Origin: Amphichorda felina
Lineage: Eukaryota > Ascomycota > Sordariomycetes > Hypocreales > Bionectriaceae
Assembly: GCA_016490725.1 (NCBI GenBank)
Contig: JAEMHR010000079.1
Coordinates: 44,710-108,709, forward strand
Direction of reading: 5' to 3'
DNA length: 64,000 nucleotides
In this document: positions 25,739 to 36,011 of the stretch, piece by piece
How the letters are laid out: each line of letters starts with the position of its first letter
How positions within the stretch are numbered: position 1 is the stretch's first letter
Notes under the pieces: model-generated
Told to the model about the DNA's origin: nothing
The model's input: the letters and a program-made list of their open reading frames with translations, nothing else
The model's database searches: none
Position numbers and translations under genes: made by a program

Positions 25739-26372
25739 TGGAACGAGGCCTCGTTGGGGGTCGCGAGGGATTCTGACATGTCATCTACCACTAGGGAAAA
25801 CACCTAAAAACAACATGCTCGTAATGTTAGTACACACGAGGCACAGCGGATGTGTATCCGTACCGTGTAACAGCATGGTGGGTATTTACCGGGGCTCAAC
25901 CAACCCTCGCACTGGCAGCCTCCAGTCTCGCACCCTTGGTTGACAGCTTTACCCGCCAGGCACTTGCGGCACCCGTCATTGCTGCATGGCATTCCGGGCG
26001 TGGACATACATATTCTCGTACGAAGAGGAGCCCGAGGCCCCGGAGCCGGTAGTGGCCGCTTGTGGTAGTCGTGGCAGTGTGCACTCGTGCTGCCCCTGGG
26101 CCCATGCGGAATCATGGCCCTCTTGTTGCGAATTTCAAAAGATTCTGATATATCATGCCTTCCCCATGTAGGCATTTCCTCGGTGTCCACAACGGTTCTG
26201 GCCCTTGGTGGGCGGAGTGACAGACTGACAGACTGACAGACCAGTGAGTACATGTATCGTGCGCCCCGTCGGCAGTGACGGCCTACGAGATATCCCCCCA
26301 GGCGCCTGCGAAGTGGGAACCATGGCCTCGTTTGCCAGTTTCAAACATTCTGATATATCACCCACCTCCCCT
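25739..26372. repeat. three diverged direct repeats
   Basis: Three related blocks end at about 25785, 26157 and 26362. They share ATGGCC/GAGGCC-CTCGTT followed by TTC-AAA-ATTCTGATATATCA or a close variant. Copies 2 and 3 share the 14-mer ATTCTGATATATCA exactly. The spacing is about 372 and 205 bp. They lie 200-830 bp upstream of the SAT4-like gene. Confidence 0.5.
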
Positions 26373-26571
26373 ACGCCAGAAGCAGCCGCCAGAAGCAGAG
26401 CGGGCGGCGGAGGACCACTTATTAAGTCTCTGCCAACTCCCCATTCCTGCTTCAGAAGAGGCGGAGAACGAGAGTGAGTGTCAGGATAGCCGGCTGTTGT
26501 TGGAACTGTTACTCTGGACATTGCTCTTCTCCCTTCTTCCTCCCTATTTTGCCCTTGGTGCGCCATCAGCA

Positions 26572-27955
26572 ATGGGTAAAAACCAAGGCCCGATGACGCT
26601 TGCCGTCATGTGGGCGTTCACGGCCCTGACGATCCTCTTTGTCCTGCTCCGCCTCTACACGAGAGTCGTCATCGTCCGCTCTCCGGGCGCCGACGATGTG
26701 GCCTACGTGATATCAGGGGTAAGTTGACAATCATGGCAATGCCCTGGAGGGCGGGGGAGAAATGCTAATCAAGGAATGTGTGTGTGCGTGTGTGTAGTTG
26801 CTCCTCCTGCTCTACACGTCCTTCATGCAGGTCTCGCTGGGGTTCGGCTTCGGGCGGTCCGTCTACGAGCTCGAGGTCGACCGGGGCGCGCAGGCCATCA
26901 TGTGGGAGATGGTCGGGCAGACGTTTGCCATCATCGGCATGTCGGTGGCCAAGATCTCGCTGGGGCTCTTCCTGCTGCGGCTCGTCGTCACCAAGTGGCA
27001 CCGCATCGCCATCTGGACCGTCATGCTCAGCCTGTTCGCCTGCTCCTGCGTCACCGCTGCCGTCCTGTGGACGCAGTGCACCCCCGTCCAGGGCATCTAC
27101 GACCCGAGGGTCAGGCCCACGGCCAAGTGCGATGTGCCCATCACTCCGATTGCGACCATGCTGGGAGGTAAGCTGGCCGTGAAGCTCCGACCCCCGCGCC
27201 GACAAAGCTGACCCGCAAGCATAGTCTGGTGTATTATTGCCGACTTCTTCTTTGCCATCTTCCCAGCCGTTGTCGTCTGGGGCCTCAACATGAAGAAGAA
27301 GGAGAAGATCATCATTGCAGCGAGCATGAGCCTGGGAGTTTTGTAAGTGGTTCAGCATCGTGGAAAACGCGCCCCTGGCCCTCCCTGCTGACTATCTATC
27401 CCTATCAGCGCCGGAGCAGCTGGCATCGTCCGCACATACGAGGTGGCTGTTGGCTTCACCGCAAACTACACTGGTGAGACTCCTTTCCAGTAGAAACCGA
27501 GGCGTGAAAGTATGCTGACATGCAAGTCTCCAGAGGACACGGTCGGCCTGATCATCTGGTCCGCCGTCGAAATGGCCGTGACCATGGTGTGCATCGGCAT
27601 CCCCATCCTCCGACCCCTATACCGGCGCGTCTTCCACGGCTACGGGTACGCCTCTGGCGACGCCTCGAACCAGAAATACCAGAAGCACAGCGAGGGCAAC
27701 AGCGAGCACCCGCAGCCGGGCTATGAGCTGGAGACCATCGGGAGGATAAGCAACAAGCCCCGGGGGGGTGCGAGGGACAGGATGTCAAAGCTGGGCATGC
27801 AGACACAGACCATGACGGACATTCAGACGGCCAACGGCAGCGATGAGCAGATACTGTACCCGGGGGCTCTTCACTTGAACGACGTGGGAGGCGCCGGGCA
27901 GCCGAGGGGGATCCACGTCAAGGATGATGTCAAGGTGGAATGGAATGACCGGTGA
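26572..27955 (+). CDS. SAT4/rhodopsin-like seven-helix membrane protein
   Basis: Five exons (26572-26718, 26798-27167, 27225-27342, 27409-27473, 27534-27955) give 373 residues. The protein has about seven hydrophobic segments, starting with residues 8-28, then a C-terminal hydrophilic cytosolic tail of about 110 residues. Landmarks are the LRLYTRV and GADD motifs after helix 1, the QCTPV motif in the middle, and C-x-TPVQGIYDP. This is the layout of the fungal integral membrane SAT4/rhodopsin-like family, which includes PTH11-related receptors. It lacks an N-terminal CFEM domain. The ligand and pathway are unknown. Splice phases are consistent, and intron 1 ends in a GT-rich microsatellite just before its acceptor. 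Confidence 0.85.
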
Positions 27956-28703
27956 GGCGGGTCTGGGCGGTAGATGGTCGCTATAATGGATGGAGTCCTT
28001 GAAGAAGTATGCCTTGCTAGGCTGCTGCAGTCTAGTGCATACTTGGATGCTTCGACAATTGGGCCGCCGGCGTCGGTGAATTTGACTCTTGAGTGGTGAT
28101 GATGATGTGATGCAAGATGCAAGTTGCGAGGGCATCGTGTGCAGACCCAGCAGCTACCCTGGAGCCGTATCGCGTGCTGGGGGAGTGGGCGGGGGGCGGC
28201 CGCACTATCTCCCTATAGGGTAGGTATGACGAATCACAGCGACGGTTAGCGCCACGCAGCGCCCAACGGGCAGCGAGTTGCAGGCTGGCAGCCGCTGATG
28301 GTACGAGTAGCACTGTAGCAGGCAGCCTGGGCTCTGGGGTCTGGAGTGAAGTGTGTCTGGAGTGCAGCCACGCAGCCACGCAGCACCGCAGCACCGCAGC
28401 ACCGCAGCACCGCAGCACCGCAGCACCGCAGCAACGCAGCAACGCTGGTGGAGCCCAGCCCCCAGCCCGACGCTTCCATCCTGGACCACCTCATCGCTCC
28501 ACCTCAGTCCTCTCCATCATCCACCCGCCGCCCCATCACCACTCGTCTTCACCGCAAACCCCCTACGGCGCATCCCATCCCGCCATCAAAGGTGAAGCTC
28601 CCCAACAGACCGCACCTGCACCCCGACCACCCGACGTTACTGGCTGTCCACGCCCCCGTCCGTGCCTGAGCTGCTTCGAGCTGCTTCGAGCTCGCATGCG
28701 ACC
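27956..28703. other. intergenic region with tandem array
   Basis: This spans the 3' flank of the SAT4-like gene and the promoter and leader of EDE1. Both contain pyrimidine-rich stretches on the plus strand. The notable element is the 8-bp tandem array at 28363-28446. No gene is seen. Confidence 0.5.
28363..28446. repeat. CAGCACCG 8-bp tandem array
   Basis: About ten tandem copies of an 8-bp unit (cagccacg, then cagcaccg repeated, then cagcaacg) lie about 260 bp upstream of the EDE1 start codon. The flanking units differ in one base while the central units are identical, which is the pattern of slippage-driven expansion from the middle. Confidence 0.85.
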
Positions 28704-31700
28704 ATGTCTGCAGAATCGAGCGTCGAAACGGGTACGCCTCCTCTGAAGCAACGCCTTGCGTCTGCTGCTCTGCTGCTCTGCATCAATGCTCTAACCCCTC
28801 CCAGCCTCGGCCAGCCTCCACCTGACCCCCGATGAGAAACGGCTCTATGGCCAGCTCTTCCGCCAAGCTGATACCGGTAATGCCGGCGTCGTCACTGGCG
28901 AGGTCGCCGTCAAGTTTTTCGACAAGACGCGCCTAGACTCCAGGATTCTCGGCGAGGTCAGCCCCCCCGAACCTCCTGCCCTCACTATGACGCCCTCTCG
29001 CTGACCCCATTGCTCGCAGATCTGGCAGATTGCCGACAAGGAGAACCGTGGCTTTCTGACCCCCCCAGGCTTTGGAATCGTCCTTCGCCTCATCGGCCAC
29101 GCCCAAGCCGGCCGTGAACCCACCGCCGAGCTGGCCTTCCAGCCTGGCCAGCTCCCTCGATTCGATGGCTTCGCGCCTCCGCCCGTCACGTCGCCCACGC
29201 CTGCTCCTGCCGTCCTCCATGCACAGGCGAGTGGTGGTCCCGTCCGCATCCCTCCCCTGACCCCGGAGAAGGTCACACAATACGGCATTCTGTTCGAGCG
29301 CCAACCGCTCGTCAACAATACCCTCCCCGGCGACCAGGCCAAGCAGATCTTTGAGAAGAGCGGCCTCCCCAACGAAGTCCTGGGCCGCATATGGATGCTC
29401 GCCGACACGGAGCAGCGCGGCGCTCTGGTCCAGACCGAGTTTGTCATTGCCATGCACTTGCTCACCTCCATGAAGACGGGCACCCTCCGTGCCCTGCCCA
29501 ACATCCTTCCCGCGCCCCTCTACGAGGCTGCTGCTACCCGCCGCGGCTCCCCGGCTCTTCCGCCGCACCAATCCCCCACCAACACGGGTGTCTCGGCCAT
29601 CCCGCGCCAGATGAGCGGTAACGCCCAGCGCCGGCCTGGGAGCCCTCTCGGACGGCCTCCCCTCACTGCCCAGAGTACGGGTGGCGACTGGGCCGTGACC
29701 CCGGCGGACAAGGTCAAGTTCGACCACATCTTCTCCGACCTGGACAAGGGCAACAAGGGCTACATCACCGGTGAGGAGGCTGTCAACTTCTTCAGCCAGT
29801 CTAACCTCGGCGAGGACGCTCTCGCCCAGATCTGGGACCTGGCAGACATCAACTCTCGTGGCCAACTGACGCGCGACGAATTTGCCGTTGCCATGTTTCT
29901 GATCCGGCAGCAACGCGGGAACCGCTCTAACACTCTACCCAACACTCTCCCGCCGAATCTCATCCCTCCAAGCCTGCGCACCCAGCAACGCCCGCAGACG
30001 CCATCCGGCTCGGCCTTTGATGTCCCTCCTGTCACCCGGCCGCCTCCGCCGCAACCGAAATCGGCTTTGGATGACTTGTTTGGGCTCGATTCCACTTCTT
30101 CCAGCCCGGCGCCCCCGGTCCCCGCCCAGGCTACCGGAGGCTCGGGTACGCATGACCCTTTCGCAGGTGGATCCACCTCCAACGCTCCGTCTTCCCCGAT
30201 CAGGGCCACTGCCACCGGCTTCAAGCCTTTCGTCCCCACGTCATCGTTTGGCAGGGGCCTGACGACTCAGCCGTCTGGCGAGTCCGGCAAGCCATCGGGG
30301 TCGGCAGCAGACGACCTCCTGGGCGATGCTGAGCCCGAGGAGAGCAAGAAGATCAGCGGGGAGAGCGCGGAGCTAGCCAATCTCTCCAACCAGATCAGCT
30401 CCCTGGCGAAGCAGACGCAGGACACCCAGGCCAAGAGGGCCGCGACCCAGAACGAGCTGAACCAGACCAATTCGCAGAAGCAGACCTTTGAGCAGCGCCT
30501 CAGCCAGCTGAGGACGCTGTACGAGAAGGAAGCCGAGGACACTCGGGCGCTGGAGGAGAACCTCAGGAAAGCCCGCCAGGACACCGAGAAGCTGCGGGGC
30601 GAGTGCATGACGTTGGAGGGTACCTACCGCGACCTCCAGGGGCAGCACCAGGAGGTCTCAGTTGCCCTCGAGGGCGACCGGCAGGAGAATGCCAAGCTCA
30701 GGGAGCGCATCCGCACGGTCAATGGCGAGATTGCCCAGCTGAAGCCTCAGATTGACAAGCTCAAGTCGGATGCTCGGCAGCAGAAGGGCCTTGTCGCCAT
30801 CAACAAGAAGCAGCTGTCGACGACGGAGGGGGAGCGCGATAAGCTCAAGGGGGAGGCCGAAGAGCTGACCAAGAGTAACGAGGAGGCCGCCCGCCATGCC
30901 AGTACCAGCTCCACCGCATCACCAACTGCCCAGGTTGCTAGCCCAGCGCTCTCGACCTCTAGCGGCAACAACCCCTTCTTCAAGCGCAGCGCCAGCACAG
31001 ACATCATGGGGGCCTTTGCCTCCCCGCCGCCCAGAAGCTACACGGACAACGCGTTCGACGACGTCTTCGGCCCCTCCCAGCCCAGCGCCTCGCCGCCTCC
31101 CGTGACCTCCTTCAAGCAGCAGCACACGGGGAACTCGGCTGCCAGTGCAAGCTCTGCCGCGACCCCTGCCGGCTCCTCCTCTCCCAGCATGAGCCGACAA
31201 GCAACTTTGACTGCCGAGCCGCCTGCGCCCCCGGAGTCGAGGCAGATCAGCTCCAGCTTCCTTCCCTTCCCCGACCACACCGAGTCGCTTAGCTCGTCTC
31301 GCCAGGTTTCCCCTCCCACTTCCCGTGGGGAAGGCACCGTTAAGGATACACAGAGTTCCATCTCAGGTGGGGCCAGCAGCACTCAGGGGCCCACCTCTGT
31401 CCCCGGTGCTTTCCCCGGAGACGAGGACAAGCAGGATACGCCCGTGAGGACCCCTACCCCGGCCGACATGAAGGTGACGGCGCCCGAGGAGGATAGCGCC
31501 AAGCCCTCGGACAAGGCTGCACGTGCTTCGGATCCCTTCGCGAGCATGGATAATGCCAAGGCCAAGGAGGAGTTCGATAATGCCTTTGCTGCCTTCTCAT
31601 CTGCCAACAAGGGCGGTGCCCAGGAGAAGTCTGCAGCGGAGGGTACCAAGAACAAGTCTGCCTTCGACTCGGAGTTCCCTCCCATCTCGGAGCTGGAGCG

Positions 31701-32672
31701 CGATGACGAGTCCGAGTCGGAGAGCGAGCGGGGTGGTTTCGACGACGACTTTGCCCCTACGTCGCCTGAGCAGAAGAAGACGGCAGAGTCCAAGGCGCCC
31801 GAGGGAAAGGGGGATGGGTCTGAGAACCCCGTAGAGAGGAGGTAGGGTCTCTTTTTGATACGCGATCGGACAGAGAAAGGCTAATCCCACTGCAGCCCTG
31901 AGCCAGCCTCTTCACTAGCCACCATCACTCCCCCTACTGATGCCACTGATGCCAACCAGTCCAACGTGGACGACATTTTCGGTGCCGCCGGCTCCGGAAC
32001 GACCCCAACAGCAGCCCAGCAGGGTTCATCAAACAAGGCTTCGAAGGGTGCCTTTGACGACCTCGATGATGACTTTGAGGGCCTGGAGGATGCCAAGGAG
32101 GGCTCCGCCGATGACGACTTTGCCAACATCTCCCGCTCTGGCCTGGATGATTTCAACCCCGTCTTTGACAGTAGCCCCCCGCCCAGCCAAGCCAAGAGCG
32201 AGTCCACGGCGTTCGGCAACGAGAGCAGCTTCGACTTCATCCCGTCCAACACGGCAAACGGAGCCCCGGCTCCCGCCAGCGGGAACCAGCAGAAGGGCGC
32301 TGACTCACATGACTGGGACGCCATCTTTGCCGGTCTCGATTCACCCAGCGCAACGACGGCTCCCGCTCTGGCCCAGAACAATGACGGATCGCGAAGTGGA
32401 AACACTCTCGCCCCCCCTGACAACCGCCCAGCCGGCCCTGGCCGTGCGCTGACGGAGGAGGGTGAGCACGATGATCCCATCCTCAAGGACCTTATGGGCA
32501 TGGGGTACGGCCGATCCGTCGCCGTTGCGGCCCTGGAGAAGTTTGACTACAACATGGACAAGGCGAGTCCCACCTGCTTATGATACCTAGCTTTACGATC
32601 TAGGAGTTGCTAACATGGAACCCCCAGGCTGCAAACCACCTCGCCAGCCAGTCACAATCGCAGCGAGGATGA
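28704..32672 (+). CDS. EDE1: Ede1-like endocytic EH-domain and UBA protein
   Basis: Five exons (28704-28731, 28805-28956, 29020-31841, 31896-32562, 32628-32672) give 1237 residues. Ede1 is an early-arriving endocytic scaffold (Eps15 homologue). Three EH domains lie at about 17-100, 140-225 and 284-360; the third has the EF-hand-like run DLDKGNKGYITGEE. A long coiled coil spans about 498-684, followed by low-complexity Ser/Thr/Pro-rich sequence with DPF and NPF motifs that fit adaptor binding. The C-terminal ~45 residues are a UBA domain (LMGMGYGRSVAVAALE), completed only by splicing to the last 45-nt exon. That last intron uses a GC donor (AAG|GCGAGT). Reading through it would end the protein within a few codons and truncate the third UBA helix. 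The first exon is only 28 nt. Confidence 0.93.
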
Positions 32673-33210
32673 AGCAATCCTGCCCGTCTGCTCACGATAA
32701 CGATCAACACACGCACCTACCCACACCCCCACACACAGTATACTTACCTCGGAGAGGAAATTGTTCGATAGTCTGAGAGCCAAGATGCATTGCGCAGCGT
32801 TCCGTCCCATCTTTTGATCACCGCCAGAAGGAGAAGGAGAAGGAGGAGGGGGAGGAGAAGGAGGAGGTCGATGTCCACGAGATTGTTCGGCGATCCGTAA
32901 TCCATAGTTTGTCTTCACATGTTGTATGTAGCTAGTCGGGTACAGAGATCAACGAGGGCAACGTGGTAAATATAATTTTGATGCTCAGCATCTTTCCTTT
33001 GTTTCTTTTCTCTAAACAAATCATAAAACTCCCCTACCCTGCTAGTAATCACACTCGTCACATTGCTTTACTCCCTTGTAAGCTGGACCGTCCATGGCCC
33101 GTATAATCTAAAACGCCCAACTGCCCTCCTCCCTCGGATGGTGACATGGCATGCAGATATGGTATATAACATCATCATCGTCATCCCTCCTTCTCCCCTC
33201 TCTTCTTTCT
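32673..33210. other. intergenic 3' region
   Basis: A convergent spacer between EDE1 (plus) and SEC6 (minus). It contains a purine-rich GGAGAA tract at about 32826-32868 and AT-richer sequence near 32965-33030, fitting the 3' untranslated and polyadenylation regions of both genes. No gene is seen. Confidence 0.5.
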
Positions 33211-35484
33211 CTACTTGACCTTGCCCATGATGGTCTCGGGCCCCCGCACGACGTCGACCTGCGCCGCCCGCGCCTTGACGCTGTTGAGCATGCTCCTGTC
33301 AAAGTCGTCCCTGCTGCGCAGCACGGCCTCGACCCAGCTGATCTGCAGGTCCCAGTACTTGGACTTGAAGTCCTCGAAGGAGTCGGCGACGTGGTCCTTG
33401 TCGACGGTGAGCAGCTGCAGGAACGACTCGGTGACGCGCCAGGTCTGCTTGATGGAGGCGCCGACGTCCGGGTTGGGCAGGGTGGAGAAGAAGTCGAAGG
33501 CGACCGAGATGTCGTTGAAGAGCTTCTCCTGGAAGGGGTCGCCGCGGCGGAAGCGCGCGCCCTTGTTGCGCACCGACGACAGGTAGTGCACGAGGAGCTC
33601 GTCGGCAAAGATCTCGATGAAGATGTCGACGAGCGAGTGGTGCAGCACCTGGCGGTAGTCGTTGATGTACTCCTCAAAGGTGACGACCATCTGCTTCATG
33701 GCGGTGCTGGTGTACCACCTGGGGGTGAAGAACTCGGGCATGACGGCGCGGAAGTCGACGGCGAAGATGAGGTTGGCGAAGCGCGTGATGCACCAGGTGC
33801 TGAAGTCGACGTAGCCGTCGCGCAGGCTGGCAATCTCATGGTCGGCGCGCTCGGCGTAGGCGGGCGTGACGTGGGGCTCGAAGGACAGGCGGAAGCTGGT
33901 CAGGTAAGCCGGCCGATTCTCCTCCTCGTTGTCGTCGATGCAGGCAATCTGGTCGTTGGCCGTGGCGACGAGCCAGTCCTGCAGCGCCTGGAAGCCCTCG
34001 AGGTCCTCGGAGGGCTGGGCGTCCTGGTAGCGCGCGGCCTCGGTCTCGAGCATGCGCTGCCACGACGTCTGGCGGTCCTGCAGGCGCGCGAACATGGCGT
34101 CGATGACGCCCTCGACCACGTCATTTCGCTGGGAGTTGACGGCCGCGTCCACCTGCTCGCGCAGCATGCGCCACAGGGGGGCCAGGTTCTTGGTACGGAA
34201 GTAGCCGTACTCGTCCTGGTCAAGGTTGGAGCCCCCGTCGGGACCCGCAGCAGCGCGTTCGGCAAAGTCGCGCTGCTCTTGGGCAAAGATGCGGTCGATC
34301 CACTCGTCGAGGAACTTGATGATGAGCTGGCGGAAGTCGCGGACCAGCTCGGCCTCGCGGTTTCCGATGACGTGGGGGGTCAGGTCCTCCTGGCGGTAGC
34401 CTATTTTGGCCATCTTCTTGTAGTACTTTTCGGGGAAGCTGATGATCTCGAGGGTGTGGGCCGAGCTGGTGTCCGGGTCGTCAACTATGCCGATGAGGAA
34501 GTCGTGCATGAGCTTGTGGTAGATGTCGGCGTACGTCTTTCCAATCTTCCAGCGCTTGGGCATGAGGGGTGCCATGCCGATCTTGACAGCGTTGAGGTCG
34601 TTGAAATACCACTTCATGATCTTCTCGAGGTTGGTGGGATCCTCGAGGAACTCCTCACGCGACTGCTCGAGCTGCTGCTCGGCGCTCATGCGGATGGCCT
34701 GCAGGAACTTCTCCTTGTAGCCGCGGACCTTCTTGGCGCCGTCAGTGATGCTCTGGAAGCGGGCGGCCATGTCGCGGTGGTCCTTGAGGGCCTCCTGCAG
34801 GGCGAGGACGCGCTGGTCGCTCTTCTCCTCGGCATCCATGACGAGGGCAAAGCGGACGACGAGGCCGTTGTTATCGTTGACGACGAGGTTGATGAGGTTG
34901 AGGGCGATGAGGCCGACGTGCTCGTCGAACCAGTCAATAGTATCGTCGAGGCGGACAAAGTAGTCCTCGAGGGTGGACTCGAGGCTGGAGTCGTCTGCCC
35001 TCTTGATCTGGTCCATGGCGTCGTCGCGGATGTTGCGAAGCTGGGTGATCTCGTAGTGGCAGGGCAGCAGGTTGGGCATGTTCTCCTGATCGGCGTCGTC
35101 TTCGCGCAGCATGCGCTCGACGTTGGTGAGGCGGTCGTTGAAGGTCTCGAGGTTGCGGCGCATGGCCTCGACAGCGCCAAAGTTTCGGTGGGCCTGGGAG
35201 ACGAGGTTGATGCTGGCAAAGTCCTTGATCATGTTCTGGGACTCGGAGCACAGGCGGTCGATGTTGATCATCTCGTCCTTGATGGCCTGGACCGTCTTCT
35301 GGCCGTCGCTGAGGCCCGTCATGCCCGACTGGGTCATCTCGAGCTGCTCGCGCAGGCCGGTGCGCAGCTGACCGTCGACGGCGCTCTTCTTGCGCGAGAA
35401 CTCCATCTTGAGGGCGGGGATCTTGTCGAGGTCATCGGGGTGTCGCAGCAGCTCTGAGAGCTTGGGCGCAGGCGAGTCGTCCAT
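33211..35484 (-). CDS. SEC6: exocyst complex component Sec6
   Basis: A single-exon gene of 757 residues, the usual length for Sec6/EXOC3. The protein is alpha-helical throughout with no membrane segment. Family-like stretches include the N-terminal LSELLRHPDDLDKIPALK, the central WYFNDLNAVK and MPKRWKIGKTYADIYHKLMHDFL, and the C-terminal FFTPRWYT, with an FLQLLTVDK near the end. Sec6 is a core exocyst subunit that tethers secretory vesicles at sites of polarised growth, such as the hyphal tip. The ATG at 35484 begins MDDSPAPK, with stop codons close upstream. The whole reverse strand is also open, an artefact of strong GC3 codon bias. Confidence 0.93.
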   Translation of the reverse strand: MDDSPAPKLSELLRHPDDLDKIPALKMEFSRKKSAVDGQLRTGLREQLEMTQSGMTGLSDGQKTVQAIKDEMINIDRLCSESQNMIKDFASINLVSQAHRNFGAVEAMRRNLETFNDRLTNVERMLREDDADQENMPNLLPCHYEITQLRNIRDDAMDQIKRADDSSLESTLEDYFVRLDDTIDWFDEHVGLIALNLINLVVNDNNGLVVRFALVMDAEEKSDQRVLALQEALKDHRDMAARFQSITDGAKKVRGYKEKFLQAIRMSAEQQLEQSREEFLEDPTNLEKIMKWYFNDLNAVKIGMAPLMPKRWKIGKTYADIYHKLMHDFLIGIVDDPDTSSAHTLEIISFPEKYYKKMAKIGYRQEDLTPHVIGNREAELVRDFRQLIIKFLDEWIDRIFAQEQRDFAERAAAGPDGGSNLDQDEYGYFRTKNLAPLWRMLREQVDAAVNSQRNDVVEGVIDAMFARLQDRQTSWQRMLETEAARYQDAQPSEDLEGFQALQDWLVATANDQIACIDDNEEENRPAYLTSFRLSFEPHVTPAYAERADHEIASLRDGYVDFSTWCITRFANLIFAVDFRAVMPEFFTPRWYTSTAMKQMVVTFEEYINDYRQVLHHSLVDIFIEIFADELLVHYLSSVRNKGARFRRGDPFQEKLFNDISVAFDFFSTLPNPDVGASIKQTWRVTESFLQLLTVDKDHVADSFEDFKSKYWDLQISWVEAVLRSRDDFDRSMLNSVKARAAQVDVVRGPETIMGKVK

Positions 35485-36011
35485 GGCGGTGGCGGTACGG
35501 CGGAGCGAGGGGAGCGAGGAGGGACGGGATTCAGACCATGTTGCAGCTCAATTGGCCGTGGGTCGCGTCAGCCTGTGTGCGCGGGCGGCGTGTCGCTGCC
35601 AGTCGGCGTTGCTGTTCGATTGGGAGGGCGGATTGGAGGTGTCGGTTTGAGGTGATGCTACGAATGCTGTACAGTAAGTAGACTGTGGCTGCTAGGAATG
35701 TGGCGTGCACCCCTGCTGCTACAGCCACCATTGAGCTTCTTGAACTCCATATTCGGTCATGGCTGTTGGCACTCAGGACCAGCTTGTTTCATTGCTTCCG
35801 GATACCAATGCATTGAAGGCACAGTCACTGGAACAGACCATGCCATTCCATATTCGTGGCTTTGGGTAATTCCCGTCCTCGCTCAAGCACAAGTACAAGA
35901 TGGTTTCTATAGCTACATTTGGGTATCAAGTTGCAAGAATAAAGTTCAGCTCCTCAGCTCTACACAACCTTGCTATGCGCCCTGAAACAGGGCTTGCCGC
36001 TCGCTCTGTGC
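35485..36011. other. intergenic region
   Basis: The promoter of SEC6 and the 3' flank of BCD1, both on the minus strand. No gene or distinctive element is seen. Confidence 0.45.

Larger units (their letters stand above)
24324..26571. other. intergenic region with short repeats
   Basis: No gene is supported. It contains a GAGCTGGCTG-type tandem repeat at about 24650-24700, a (GACAGACT)3 repeat near 26217-26240, and three diverged copies of a roughly 50-bp block ending in GATTCTGATATATCA (see separate entry). It also serves as promoter space for the P450 (minus) and the SAT4-like gene (plus). Confidence 0.5.

Noticed and set aside
33151..35457. 768-codon plus-strand open frame across SEC6
   Set aside because: It is antisense to the single-exon Sec6 gene, whose family segments are unmistakable.
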